From NCBI GenBank assembly GCA_002366635.1, contig DFBN01000121.1, forward strand, positions 1 to 6,900: a stretch of 6,900 nt of DNA, given 5' to 3'. The notes beneath the pieces were generated by a model that ran no database searches, was not told the DNA's origin, and saw only the letters and a program-made list of their open reading frames with translations. This DNA is from Caldifarciminota bacterium UBA3079 (GTDB taxonomy: Bacteria; Hydrothermota; Tepidihabitantia; Tepidihabitantales; Tepidihabitantaceae). Both the position numbers and the translations under genes were made by a program. Below, one piece after another: positions 1 through 5,871 of this stretch (position 1 is the first letter of the stretch; the number at the start of each line of letters is the position of its first letter).

Positions 1-402
1 TTCACTACGGTTATCCGGTTTCAGCAACCGCGCAAATTCCTCTGCCGGTATTGTCTTTGCGCCGAAGGTTTGTGCCTGGTCCCCAATCCACCGGTCAGAA
101 CTCACCACAGTCCAAGCCTTCGGATGTTTTGCGGCCCGAATCATCTTTACAATCCGATTGTCTGCCTTTTCCGGCAGCCTTGAGAAAAGTATCTCAATGC
201 CTCTGCTGCTGAACTTTGCAGATTGGCCGGCATCTTTACCGTCAAATACTACCACTACCCTTATTTTTTTCCTGGCTTTGAACCGAACCAGCAAGTTAAT
301 AATTACCTCCCGCGCCCGCTCCAAATTATCGTTTACCAAAGGAACCAAATCCGGCATTTTATGAATCAGATTATAACCATCAATGATAAAAACAGGAACC
401 AT
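1..402 (-). CDS. yacP: YacP-like NYN-domain ribonuclease (C-terminus cut off by window edge)
   Basis: The start codon is at 402-400 and 134 codons remain open to the left edge, so the 3' end is missing. The translation begins MVPVFIIDGYNLIHK, the hallmark opening of the YacP-like NYN family, a PIN-like metal-dependent RNase fold. Acidic residues at family-typical places are D8 and N11 in the first strand, D54 in VVVFDG, D81 in EKADN and D103 in VSSDR, after which IGDQAQTFGAKTIPAEEF matches the end of the fold. The founding member, B. subtilis YacP (Rae1), is a ribosome-associated A-site endonuclease; whether this protein does the same is inference. The gene lies 12 bases after the mcsB stop, on the same strand, as the last visible gene of the operon. 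No convincing Shine-Dalgarno sequence precedes it, so it may rely on coupling from mcsB. The fold assignment is firm and the precise substrate unknown. Confidence 0.85.
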   Translation of the reverse strand, partial: MVPVFIIDGYNLIHKMPDLVPLVNDNLERAREVIINLLVRFKARKKIRVVVVFDGKDAGQSAKFSSRGIEILFSRLPEKADNRIVKMIRAAKHPKAWTVVSSDRWIGDQAQTFGAKTIPAEEFARLLKPDNRSE

Positions 403-414
403 TTTTAGGATACT

Positions 415-1455
415 TTAACGGACCAGGGATTCGCGCACGAATGTCGCACGGCGCTCATCACGCTCGGGCAACTTCAGCCTTTCACCCAACATTGCCTGGA
501 GATTCTCAGGTAGAACCAGAATCAAAAGTTTGCTTACCCGGCTGAGGTTCACTTGATTGATAATGCCCAACGATACGCCCAGCCTGACTGTTGCCAGGAG
601 GTTTATCGCTTCGTCCGAACTGAGAATCCGGGCGCTCTTAAGCAATGCGAAAGACCGGAATACTTTGTCTTCTATTTCAACCCGCAGATTCTTTATCAGG
701 TATTCCCGGGCTTTGTGCTCATAATCCACAATCTGGCGGGTGCTGTCGGTTACCGTTTCAAGAATTTCGGACTCGGACCGACCCAGGGTTTTCTGGTTGG
801 AAATCTGGAAGAAATTACCCTTTGTTTCCGTGCCTTCTCCATAAAGCCCGCGCACGACCAAATCGATGTGGACCGCGCCGCGCAACACTTTCTCAATTTC
901 CTTTGTCAGGACAAGTCCGGGTAGATGGACCAGAACCGACGCCCGCATACCAGTGCCGACATTGGTCGGGCAAGCGGTCAAAAATCCAAACTTGGAAGAA
1001 AACGCATACCCGACCTGTGATTCAAGCCGCTCGTCCAGCTTTGAAACAACATCAAATGCAGATGGAAAATCAAAGCCTGAAACCAGGGCATGGAACCTCA
1101 AATGGTCTTCTTCATTCACCATCAGACTGATTGTTTCATCCCTGCTTACATAAAGCCCGCGTTTTGTTTTGGCCTCGATAAAATCAGGAGAAACCAGGTG
1201 CCGCTCCAAAAGGAACTGGCCCTGCTCCTCGGTCAACTGCTCATTATCAATGAATTTTCCCCTCTTGAGATAGCCTGAATCCTGCAATGCCCAGCGCACG
1301 GTATCGACAACCCGTGCCTGGTCCGAAGCACTGGCCTTGACAATAAAAGGAACATCAACCAGATTACGGGCAAGACGCACACGGGTCGAGATAACAATAT
1401 CGGATTCCATGCCGGTGGCAGCAAGCCACTTGCCTACAGGGTTAGCGGCCAGCAT
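415..1455 (-). CDS. mcsB: Protein-arginine kinase McsB
   Basis: A 346-residue protein of the ATP:guanido phosphotransferase superfamily that phosphorylates arginine side chains on proteins; in Firmicutes this marks them for ClpCP degradation. Visible motifs are the nucleotide-contacting STRVRLARN at 23-31, NEEDH at 114-118 with a catalytic glutamate, and the CPTNVGTGMRAS block with the active-site cysteine at C162. YGEGTETKGNFFQISNQ follows at about 205-221. RDERRA at 332-337 fits the RDxxRA phosphoarginine-binding motif of McsB, which separates it from creatine and arginine kinases. Length is normal (about 350-360). The start at 1455 is preferred over the internal Met16 because KWLAATGMESDIVIS aligns with the usual N-terminus. 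It overlaps the end of mcsA by 14 bases, implying translational coupling to its activator. No ctsR or clpC is visible next to it, unlike the Bacillus ctsR-mcsA-mcsB-clpC operon. Confidence 0.95.
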   Translation of the reverse strand: MLAANPVGKWLAATGMESDIVISTRVRLARNLVDVPFIVKASASDQARVVDTVRWALQDSGYLKRGKFIDNEQLTEEQGQFLLERHLVSPDFIEAKTKRGLYVSRDETISLMVNEEDHLRFHALVSGFDFPSAFDVVSKLDERLESQVGYAFSSKFGFLTACPTNVGTGMRASVLVHLPGLVLTKEIEKVLRGAVHIDLVVRGLYGEGTETKGNFFQISNQKTLGRSESEILETVTDSTRQIVDYEHKAREYLIKNLRVEIEDKVFRSFALLKSARILSSDEAINLLATVRLGVSLGIINQVNLSRVSKLLILVLPENLQAMLGERLKLPERDERRATFVRESLVR

Positions 1456-1939
1456 GTTTCCCGGCCTGTTTCAACTGGTCACGCAGCTTGGCGGCTTTCT
1501 CGTAATCTTCGGCCTGAATCGCATTCTTCAGCTCTTCGTTCAACCGCTGAACATTCATTCTTACCTGGGCCTTTTTACGGCCAACTTTTGTAGTCTTGCC
1601 GATATGTTGAACCGCACCCTGAATGCGTCTTATCAAAGACTCAAGTCTTGGGCCGAAACTGGTGTAGCATTCAGCACACCCGAGCCGGCCCAGCCGTTTG
1701 AACTCAGCAAAAGACATGCCACACCCCGGGCAAACCAAGTAGCGGTCTTCTTCCGCTACTTTTTTCTTCATTTCGGCAAGAACTTCAGCAACGCTCATAT
1801 TGATTTTCTCAACTTCAGAAAAGCCGCGCTTGTGCGCACACTCGGCACAGATATTAAGTTCGGTAACATTCCCGTCTTTATCCACCTGCCGCACTTTCAT
1901 CACCGCTTCATTCTTACCGCATAAATCACATTTTTTCAT
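1442..1939 (-). CDS. mcsA: McsA-type zinc-finger/UVR-domain activator of McsB
   Basis: The product is 165 residues from the start chosen here. Four CxxC pairs are visible: C4/C7, C31/C34, C70/C73 and C88/C91, consistent with two zinc-binding modules. The C-terminus (about 133-158, LNEELKNAIQAEDYEKAAKL) is a UVR/UvrB-UvrC-type helical hairpin. This layout is that of McsA, which binds and activates the McsB kinase. A longer reading from 1954 adds five residues (MGDCT). I prefer 1939 because MKKCDLCGKNEA matches the usual McsA opening and a GGGAG ribosome-binding site sits 8 bases upstream, inside those extra codons. The gene overlaps lolD upstream by 14 bases and mcsB downstream by 14 bases, so all three should be translated together. 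A general UVR-domain zinc protein is the alternative, but adjacency to mcsB makes McsA the natural call. Confidence 0.92.
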   Translation of the reverse strand: MKKCDLCGKNEAVMKVRQVDKDGNVTELNICAECAHKRGFSEVEKINMSVAEVLAEMKKKVAEEDRYLVCPGCGMSFAEFKRLGRLGCAECYTSFGPRLESLIRRIQGAVQHIGKTTKVGRKKAQVRMNVQRLNEELKNAIQAEDYEKAAKLRDQLKQAGKHAGR

Positions 1940-2612
1940 CGTGCAATCTCCCATCGAACAGGACCAGCCGGCGACCGGCCCTCTCTGCTACCGCCTGATT
2001 ATGTGTTACCACGACGATCGTCATGCTCCTTTTCTGATTCAGGCTCACCAGTAAATCCAAAAGCGTCTTAGACGATGCAGTATCCAGATTACCGGTCGGC
2101 TCATCAATCAGAATTACGGCCGGTTCGTTCACCAGTGCCCTGGCGACCGCTGCCTTGGACTTCTCACCTCCGGAAAGCTCGGCCGGCCGATGGTCGAGGC
2201 GGTTGGTAAACTGCATTTCTTCAAGCACCTGTCGCGCCCGGATAAAGGCTTCGTGTTTGCTGACGCCGGCAATGAGCATCGGCATAGCTACATTCTCCAG
2301 GACAGTAAATTCAGCCAGAAGGTGGTGAAACTGGAATACGAACCCTACCTTCTGATTCCGTAACTCTGGCAGCCGTGATTTAGGATAACCGAAAATGTCG
2401 AGTGAATCAAGAAGGACACGACCTTTGGTTGGCCGGTCAAGCCCGCCGAGTATATGCAGAAGTGTGGATTTTCCCGTGCCCGACGGGCCGACAATCGCAA
2501 CAAATTCCCCGGGTTGAACCGAAAGGTCAACACCTTTCAGCACTTCCAGCCTTTCTGTACTTGTTTCGAACACCCGCCAGACAGACTGGGCATCGAGCAC
2601 CGGCTTATTCAT
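1926..2612 (-). CDS. lolD: LolD-type lipoprotein-release ABC transporter ATPase
   Basis: A 228-residue ABC ATPase, the normal LolD/MacB-family size. In order it shows Walker A GPSGTGKST at 42-50, a Q-loop at Q94 (VFQFHHLLAEFTVLENV), the signature LSGGE at 146-150, Walker B VILIDEPTGNLD at 166-177 and the switch histidine H204 (VVTHN). The FQFHHLLAEFTVLENVAMP stretch and EPTGNLD are typical of the LolD group. Its partner permease is encoded immediately upstream and overlaps by 8 bases. Together they should extract lipoproteins from the inner membrane for delivery to the outer membrane. After LSGGE it reads KSKAAVARAL where most relatives have a QQR-type sequence, an unusual but conservative change. 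The gene starts at 2612 with a GAGG site 9 bases upstream and ends inside mcsA. A MacB- or FtsE-like exporter role is the main alternative; the LolC/E-type partner argues against it. Confidence 0.9.
   Translation of the reverse strand: MNKPVLDAQSVWRVFETSTERLEVLKGVDLSVQPGEFVAIVGPSGTGKSTLLHILGGLDRPTKGRVLLDSLDIFGYPKSRLPELRNQKVGFVFQFHHLLAEFTVLENVAMPMLIAGVSKHEAFIRARQVLEEMQFTNRLDHRPAELSGGEKSKAAVARALVNEPAVILIDEPTGNLDTASSKTLLDLLVSLNQKRSMTIVVVTHNQAVAERAGRRLVLFDGRLHDEKM
1948..1952 (-). promoter_or_regulatory. Ribosome-binding site of mcsA
   Basis: GGGAG on the minus strand, 8 bases before the ATG at 1939. It lies within the last codons of lolD and decides the mcsA start: the alternative ATG at 1954 has no such site upstream. 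Confidence 0.65.
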
Positions 2613-3825
2613 ACCGGATTGCCTCTACCGGCGGCAGCCGGGCCGCTTTATAAGCCGGATAGATTGTAGCCACAAATGTAATGACAACCGCGGAAACGCA
2701 TACAACCACAAAGTCCTGCCATTGCATCTGGACCGGCAGGTTCTTGATGAAATAAACATCCCCAGGCAAGGTCAAGAAATGGTATCTATTGAGCAGCCAG
2801 GAAACCACAAAACCGAAAACCGCGCCAAAACCGGTGCCCAGTCCACCGATAAACAGCCCGGCGAACATGAATATCCGGGTTACAGAGCGAGGGCTTGCGC
2901 CAATCGCTTTGAGAATCCCGATTTCAGGCGTTTTTCTTAGAACAATCATCATCAGCATTCCAATAATATTAAAGGCAGCAACAAGCACGATGAGCACGAG
3001 CACTATGAAAGTAACGGCTTTTTCCAGGCGCAAAGCGGTAAAGAGATTCCGGTTCTGGGCGATCCAGTCTACCGCGCGGAAAGGAAAACCCAGTTGAGTT
3101 GTGAGGAGCCGTGCAATCCTGCCCGATGAATAAATATCCCTGACCCGCACTTCATACCCGGTCACCATTCGTTTCATCCCGAGGAATCGCTGGAGTTCAC
3201 CCAATGACACATAGATTAAACTGCTGTTGTATTCATACATCCCGGAATCGAATATGCCGTTCACCCGGAAATGTTTTACCTTGGGCACAAAGCCCAGCGG
3301 CGTATTTGTCCCGCCAAAAGGCGAGACGATATTCAACCTATCGCCAACCATCACACCGAGAACCCGTGCCAGGTCCACGCCGATAACAACCCCGCTTGAG
3401 TCAAAAGCAAATGACCCTTCGGTTACACTACTGGTGATAGGGGTCACTTCCCTTTCGCGGGATTGATCAACACCACGGATAACAGCACCTTCAACCGCAT
3501 CAGAAGACCGAACCAGTGTTTTGGTATAAATAAAAGGAGCGACACCGACAACGCCGGGGAAGGCGCGAATACGCATCAGTAAACTGTCTTCAGGTCCGGA
3601 GTAGTCAATCGGTGCATAAGACAGTTTCGTCACAACGATATGCGGAGTAGCACCGAGAATTCTTTCCTTCAACTCCTGGTGGAATCCGTTGATAACCGAA
3701 AGCACAATCAGTATTGCAGCAACGCCGACAAATACGCCGCCGATTGCTATCGCAGTGATTCCAGACATGCGCCGGCCGGCACGGCTTTGCAGATAGCGCC
3801 GGCCGACAAAGAATTCAAACCGCAT
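2605..3825 (-). CDS. lolC: LolC/LolE-family lipoprotein-release permease
   Basis: A 406-residue inner-membrane permease with the LolC/LolE plan: a short cytoplasmic start (FFVGRRYLQSRAGRRMSGITA), transmembrane helix 1 at about 22-47 and a large periplasmic domain at about 48-268. Three more helices follow at about 271-295, 317-345 and 370-392. Family marks are VINGFHQELKERILGATPHI after helix 1, the cytoplasmic coupling loop RKTPEIGILKAIGAS at 297-311, and the C-terminal YPAYKAARLPPVEAIRYE. It works with LolD, whose gene overlaps by 8 bases, to release lipoproteins from the inner membrane. Only one permease gene is present, so the complex may be a homodimer like the LolF systems or may pair with a LolE encoded elsewhere; lolC is used as a family label. 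The start at 3825 lies 12 bases after the lysS stop and has no clear Shine-Dalgarno sequence. Confidence 0.9.
   Translation of the reverse strand: MRFEFFVGRRYLQSRAGRRMSGITAIAIGGVFVGVAAILIVLSVINGFHQELKERILGATPHIVVTKLSYAPIDYSGPEDSLLMRIRAFPGVVGVAPFIYTKTLVRSSDAVEGAVIRGVDQSREREVTPITSSVTEGSFAFDSSGVVIGVDLARVLGVMVGDRLNIVSPFGGTNTPLGFVPKVKHFRVNGIFDSGMYEYNSSLIYVSLGELQRFLGMKRMVTGYEVRVRDIYSSGRIARLLTTQLGFPFRAVDWIAQNRNLFTALRLEKAVTFIVLVLIVLVAAFNIIGMLMMIVLRKTPEIGILKAIGASPRSVTRIFMFAGLFIGGLGTGFGAVFGFVVSWLLNRYHFLTLPGDVYFIKNLPVQMQWQDFVVVCVSAVVITFVATIYPAYKAARLPPVEAIRYE
2622..2625 (-). promoter_or_regulatory. Ribosome-binding site of lolD
   Basis: GAGG on the minus strand, 9 bases before the lolD ATG at 2612 and inside the last codons of the permease gene. 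It supports that start and translational coupling. Confidence 0.5.
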
Positions 3826-3837
3826 TTCAGAAAGGGT

Positions 3838-5271
3838 TCAAGGATTTGGTCTTAATTGTGGGAAAAGGATTACATCCCTGATTGAAGTGGTTCCGGTCAA
3901 AAGCATCACAATTCGGTCAACCCCGAGACCTAGTCCGCCGGTCGGCGGCATACCGTATTCAAGTGCAGTGCAGTATTCTTCGTCAAGCGTGGCAAACTTT
4001 TCGTTGCGCTCAAGCTGTTCTTCAAATCGCTTGCGTTGTTCTACCGGGTCGTTCAACTCGCTGAACGCATTGCCCAGTTCCATGCCGCAAACGACCGGTT
4101 CGAATCGCTCCACAAGTTCGGGATTGCTCCTGTGGGTCTTGGCCAGAGGGCAGGTGAATTTCGGATGGTCAATAATAAATGTCGGCTCGACGAGGCGGTC
4201 CTGAACCAGTCCTTCGAACAGCTTGTCCAGAATCCGGACCCTGGGACTATCGGGTGTGACCTCAATGCCGAACTTTGCTGCCAGCTTTCTGAGGCTGGAT
4301 TCGGAAAGCTCGAGTGGATTCGCTTCAAGCTTCTCGGCCAGGGCATCAACAAATTTCAGTCTTTTCCATGGTTTGCCGAAATCTACGGTTTTATTGTCAA
4401 ATGTTATCTCGGTCTTGCCGAGAAGCCCGGAAGCAAGAAACCTGAACAGTTTTTCTACCATAATCATAATATCGTTGTAATCGGCATAGGCCTGATAGAC
4501 CTCGATCTGGGTAAATTCAGGATTATGGATTCTGTCCAGCCCTTCGTTCCTGAAATCCTTGCAGAGTTCATAAACCCGCTCCATCCCACCGACAATCAGC
4601 CGTTTCAGGTAAAGCTCATCAGAGATGCGCAAAAACATCTCCTGTTCCAGGACATTGTAAAAGGTCTTGAAAGGTCTTGCAGCGGCCCCGCCGTAAATCG
4701 GCTGCAGGGTCGGAGTCTCAACCTCAATAAAACCCCGCTTGTCAAAGAAATCCCGCAACAGCTTGATGAGGCGGGCACGGGCAAGGAAAACCCTTTTGCT
4801 GTCCGGATTGACAATCAGGTCAACATACCTCTGCCGGTATCGTATTTCTACATCCTTGAGTCCGTGAAACTTCTCAGGCAATGGTCTTAGCGATTTGGCA
4901 AGAAGCACCAGTTCTTTAACCAGGAGGGTAATCTCGCCGGTTTTGGTGCGGAAAACCTCGCCTTTTGCGCCGACAATATCCCCGAGAGAAAGTAGAGAAA
5001 CCTTCTGGAAAACCTCATCCCCGATAGTATCCTTACGCAGATAGAGCTGGATCTTGCCAGAAGAATCCTGGATATGACCGAACTGGGTCTTGCCGTGTTC
5101 ACGCCTTGAAATCAGCCGGCCCGCAACTTTAACTTCAGTCTTGTCACTAGCGAGTCCCTCGAAACGGGCAATCACCTGGGCTGCAGTATGGGACCGGTCC
5201 CAACGGTAGGCATAAGGCTCCACACCCATTTCCTTGAGCCGGTCAAGCTTGTTCCGGTAAGAATCTAGCAT
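3838..5271 (-). CDS. lysS: Lysyl-tRNA synthetase, class II
   Basis: A 477-residue class II LysRS that charges tRNA-Lys in the cytoplasm. The N-terminal OB-fold anticodon-binding domain (about 45-125, VAGRLISRREHGKTQFGHIQD) is followed by the catalytic core. Motif 1 covers about 180-201 (FIEVETPTLQPIYGG). Motif 2 is FRNEGLD at 240-246, followed by HNPEFTQIEVYQAYADYND. The substrate-pocket segment GMELGNAFSELNDP is at 396-409, and motif 3, GLGLGVDRIVMLL, at 446-458. The end, SIRDVILFPQLRP, is the canonical terminus. Length is slightly under the usual 490-505 because the N-terminal helix is short. It is the first gene of the minus-strand operon. The ATG at 5271 has no Shine-Dalgarno sequence but lies 8 bases beyond a near-consensus -10 box, suggesting a leaderless message. 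No frame breaks or missing catalytic motifs were seen. Confidence 0.97.
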   Translation of the reverse strand: MLDSYRNKLDRLKEMGVEPYAYRWDRSHTAAQVIARFEGLASDKTEVKVAGRLISRREHGKTQFGHIQDSSGKIQLYLRKDTIGDEVFQKVSLLSLGDIVGAKGEVFRTKTGEITLLVKELVLLAKSLRPLPEKFHGLKDVEIRYRQRYVDLIVNPDSKRVFLARARLIKLLRDFFDKRGFIEVETPTLQPIYGGAAARPFKTFYNVLEQEMFLRISDELYLKRLIVGGMERVYELCKDFRNEGLDRIHNPEFTQIEVYQAYADYNDIMIMVEKLFRFLASGLLGKTEITFDNKTVDFGKPWKRLKFVDALAEKLEANPLELSESSLRKLAAKFGIEVTPDSPRVRILDKLFEGLVQDRLVEPTFIIDHPKFTCPLAKTHRSNPELVERFEPVVCGMELGNAFSELNDPVEQRKRFEEQLERNEKFATLDEEYCTALEYGMPPTGGLGLGVDRIVMLLTGTTSIRDVILFPQLRPNP

Positions 5272-5279
5272 CGGCCGAA

Positions 5280-5307
5280 ACTATAACCATGACCTTCTTA
5301 AAGTCAA
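5280..5307 (-). promoter_or_regulatory. Sigma-70-like promoter of the lysS operon
   Basis: On the minus strand the -35 box is TTGACT (5307-5302), followed by a 16-base spacer and a -10 box TATAGT (5285-5280); each matches consensus at five of six positions. The -10 box ends 8 bases before the lysS ATG. Transcription starting about 7 bases after the box would leave an untranslated leader of no more than two or three bases. The boxes are seen directly; the start point is inferred. Confidence 0.75.
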
Positions 5308-5319
5308 GCCCCCGAACTT

Positions 5320-5376
5320 GTCACCTGAGCAAAGCGAAGGGTCTTCAGACACCAGAGATGCTTCGCTCAGCATGAC
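5320..5376. repeat. Imperfect inverted repeat, degraded copy of a dispersed intergenic element
   Basis: The left arm starts GTCACCTGAGCAAAGCGAAG at 5320. The right arm (CTTCGCTCAGCATGAC, 5361-5376) reads GTCATGCTGAGCGAAG on the other strand. The arms pair around TGAGC and GAAG with small gaps, and a minor GTCT-TC-AGAC hairpin (5341-5350) lies between them. I recall very similar TGAGCGAAGCGAAGG / CTTCGCTCAGCATGAC elements as dispersed intergenic repeats in many bacterial genomes and metagenome assemblies. That is memory, not a search result. This copy appears to have small deletions and substitutions. It fits exactly between the two divergent promoters and touches neither. A short open frame through it is not credible as a gene. 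Confidence 0.6.
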
Positions 5377-5384
5377 ACCAGAAC

Positions 5385-5412
5385 TTTACATATGCAAGCT
5401 GGTCTTTACACT
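5385..5412 (+). promoter_or_regulatory. Sigma-70-like promoter of ruvX-mltG
   Basis: The -35 box is TTTACA (5385-5390, five of six matches), followed by a 16-base spacer and a -10 box TACACT (5407-5412, four of six, keeping the key TA and final T). The -10 box ends 6 bases before the ATG at 5419, so transcription would begin at that ATG. It is weaker than the lysS promoter, but its spacer is the same length and its position relative to the start codon is similar. Confidence 0.55.
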
Positions 5413-5418
5413 ACTGCA

Positions 5419-5871
5419 ATGGGTCGTATTCTCTGTCTTGACATCGGTGAAAAGCGCACCGGTGTCGCGGTCACGGACGAGACAAAAACCATTGCCCAAG
5501 GCTTGCGCACAATCGAGCATAAAGGTCAGAACCAATTGATAGAAGAAATAAAGCGGCTTATGAGCGAATATGAACCAGAACTGATTGTCATTGGCCGGCC
5601 TTTGAGTCTCAGCGGTAAACCTTCAACCCGTTCTGAAATGGTCAGACGATTCAGCACAAAGCTCGGGAAGCTTCTGAAACTGCCGATTGAACTTTTCGAC
5701 GAACGTTATTCAACTACCCGTGCCAACCGGGTGCTGGAACAGGCATATGGAGGACCGCGCCGGCGGCAAATGCCGCCGGCAACCGGTAGAACCCGGTCCC
5801 ACAAAATGGCGGTTGACCGTATTGCCGCTACTATTATCCTTGAGGATTACCTCGCAGCCAGGAAAACCTGA
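5419..5871 (+). CDS. ruvX: RuvX/YqgF, putative pre-16S rRNA nuclease (RNase H-like fold)
   Basis: A 150-residue protein of the YqgF/RuvX family, thought to mature the 5' end of 16S rRNA; older annotations call it a Holliday-junction resolvase. It opens MGRILCLDIGEKRTGVAVTD with the first acidic residue at D8. The middle strand ELIVIGRPLSLSGKPS (G59-R60-P61) matches the family's IVVGLP-type block. FDERYST supplies D94/E95, and VDRIAATIILEDYL supplies D133 at the C-terminus, so the acidic catalytic set is intact. The frame is open from an earlier ATG at 5392, which would add nine residues. I chose 5419 because family members begin directly with the first beta strand and the promoter's -10 box lies between the two ATGs. 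The gene ends with TGA directly abutting the mltG ATG. Confidence 0.93.
   Translation: MGRILCLDIGEKRTGVAVTDETKTIAQGLRTIEHKGQNQLIEEIKRLMSEYEPELIVIGRPLSLSGKPSTRSEMVRRFSTKLGKLLKLPIELFDERYSTTRANRVLEQAYGGPRRRQMPPATGRTRSHKMAVDRIAATIILEDYLAARKT
5860..5863 (+). promoter_or_regulatory. Ribosome-binding site of mltG
   Basis: AGGA 8 bases before the ATG at 5872, inside the last ruvX codons. It supports reinitiation at mltG. Confidence 0.5.

Noticed and set aside
1337..1924. A 195-codon plus-strand open frame across the mcsB/mcsA junction
   Set aside because: It is antisense to two confirmed genes and its translation is low-complexity and unlike any family I know.
4036..4890. A 284-codon plus-strand open frame opposite lysS
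   Set aside because: It lies wholly antisense to a clearly conserved lysyl-tRNA synthetase, shows no recognisable domain and has no promoter or ribosome-binding site; it is a codon-bias shadow.
5392..5418. Upstream ATG for ruvX adding nine residues
   Set aside because: The extension precedes the conserved first beta strand, lacks a ribosome-binding site and overlaps the spacer and -10 box of the proposed promoter.
5318..5539. A 73-codon plus-strand open frame through the intergenic repeat
   Set aside because: It starts in the inverted repeat and runs out of frame through ruvX; the repeat itself explains the open stretch.
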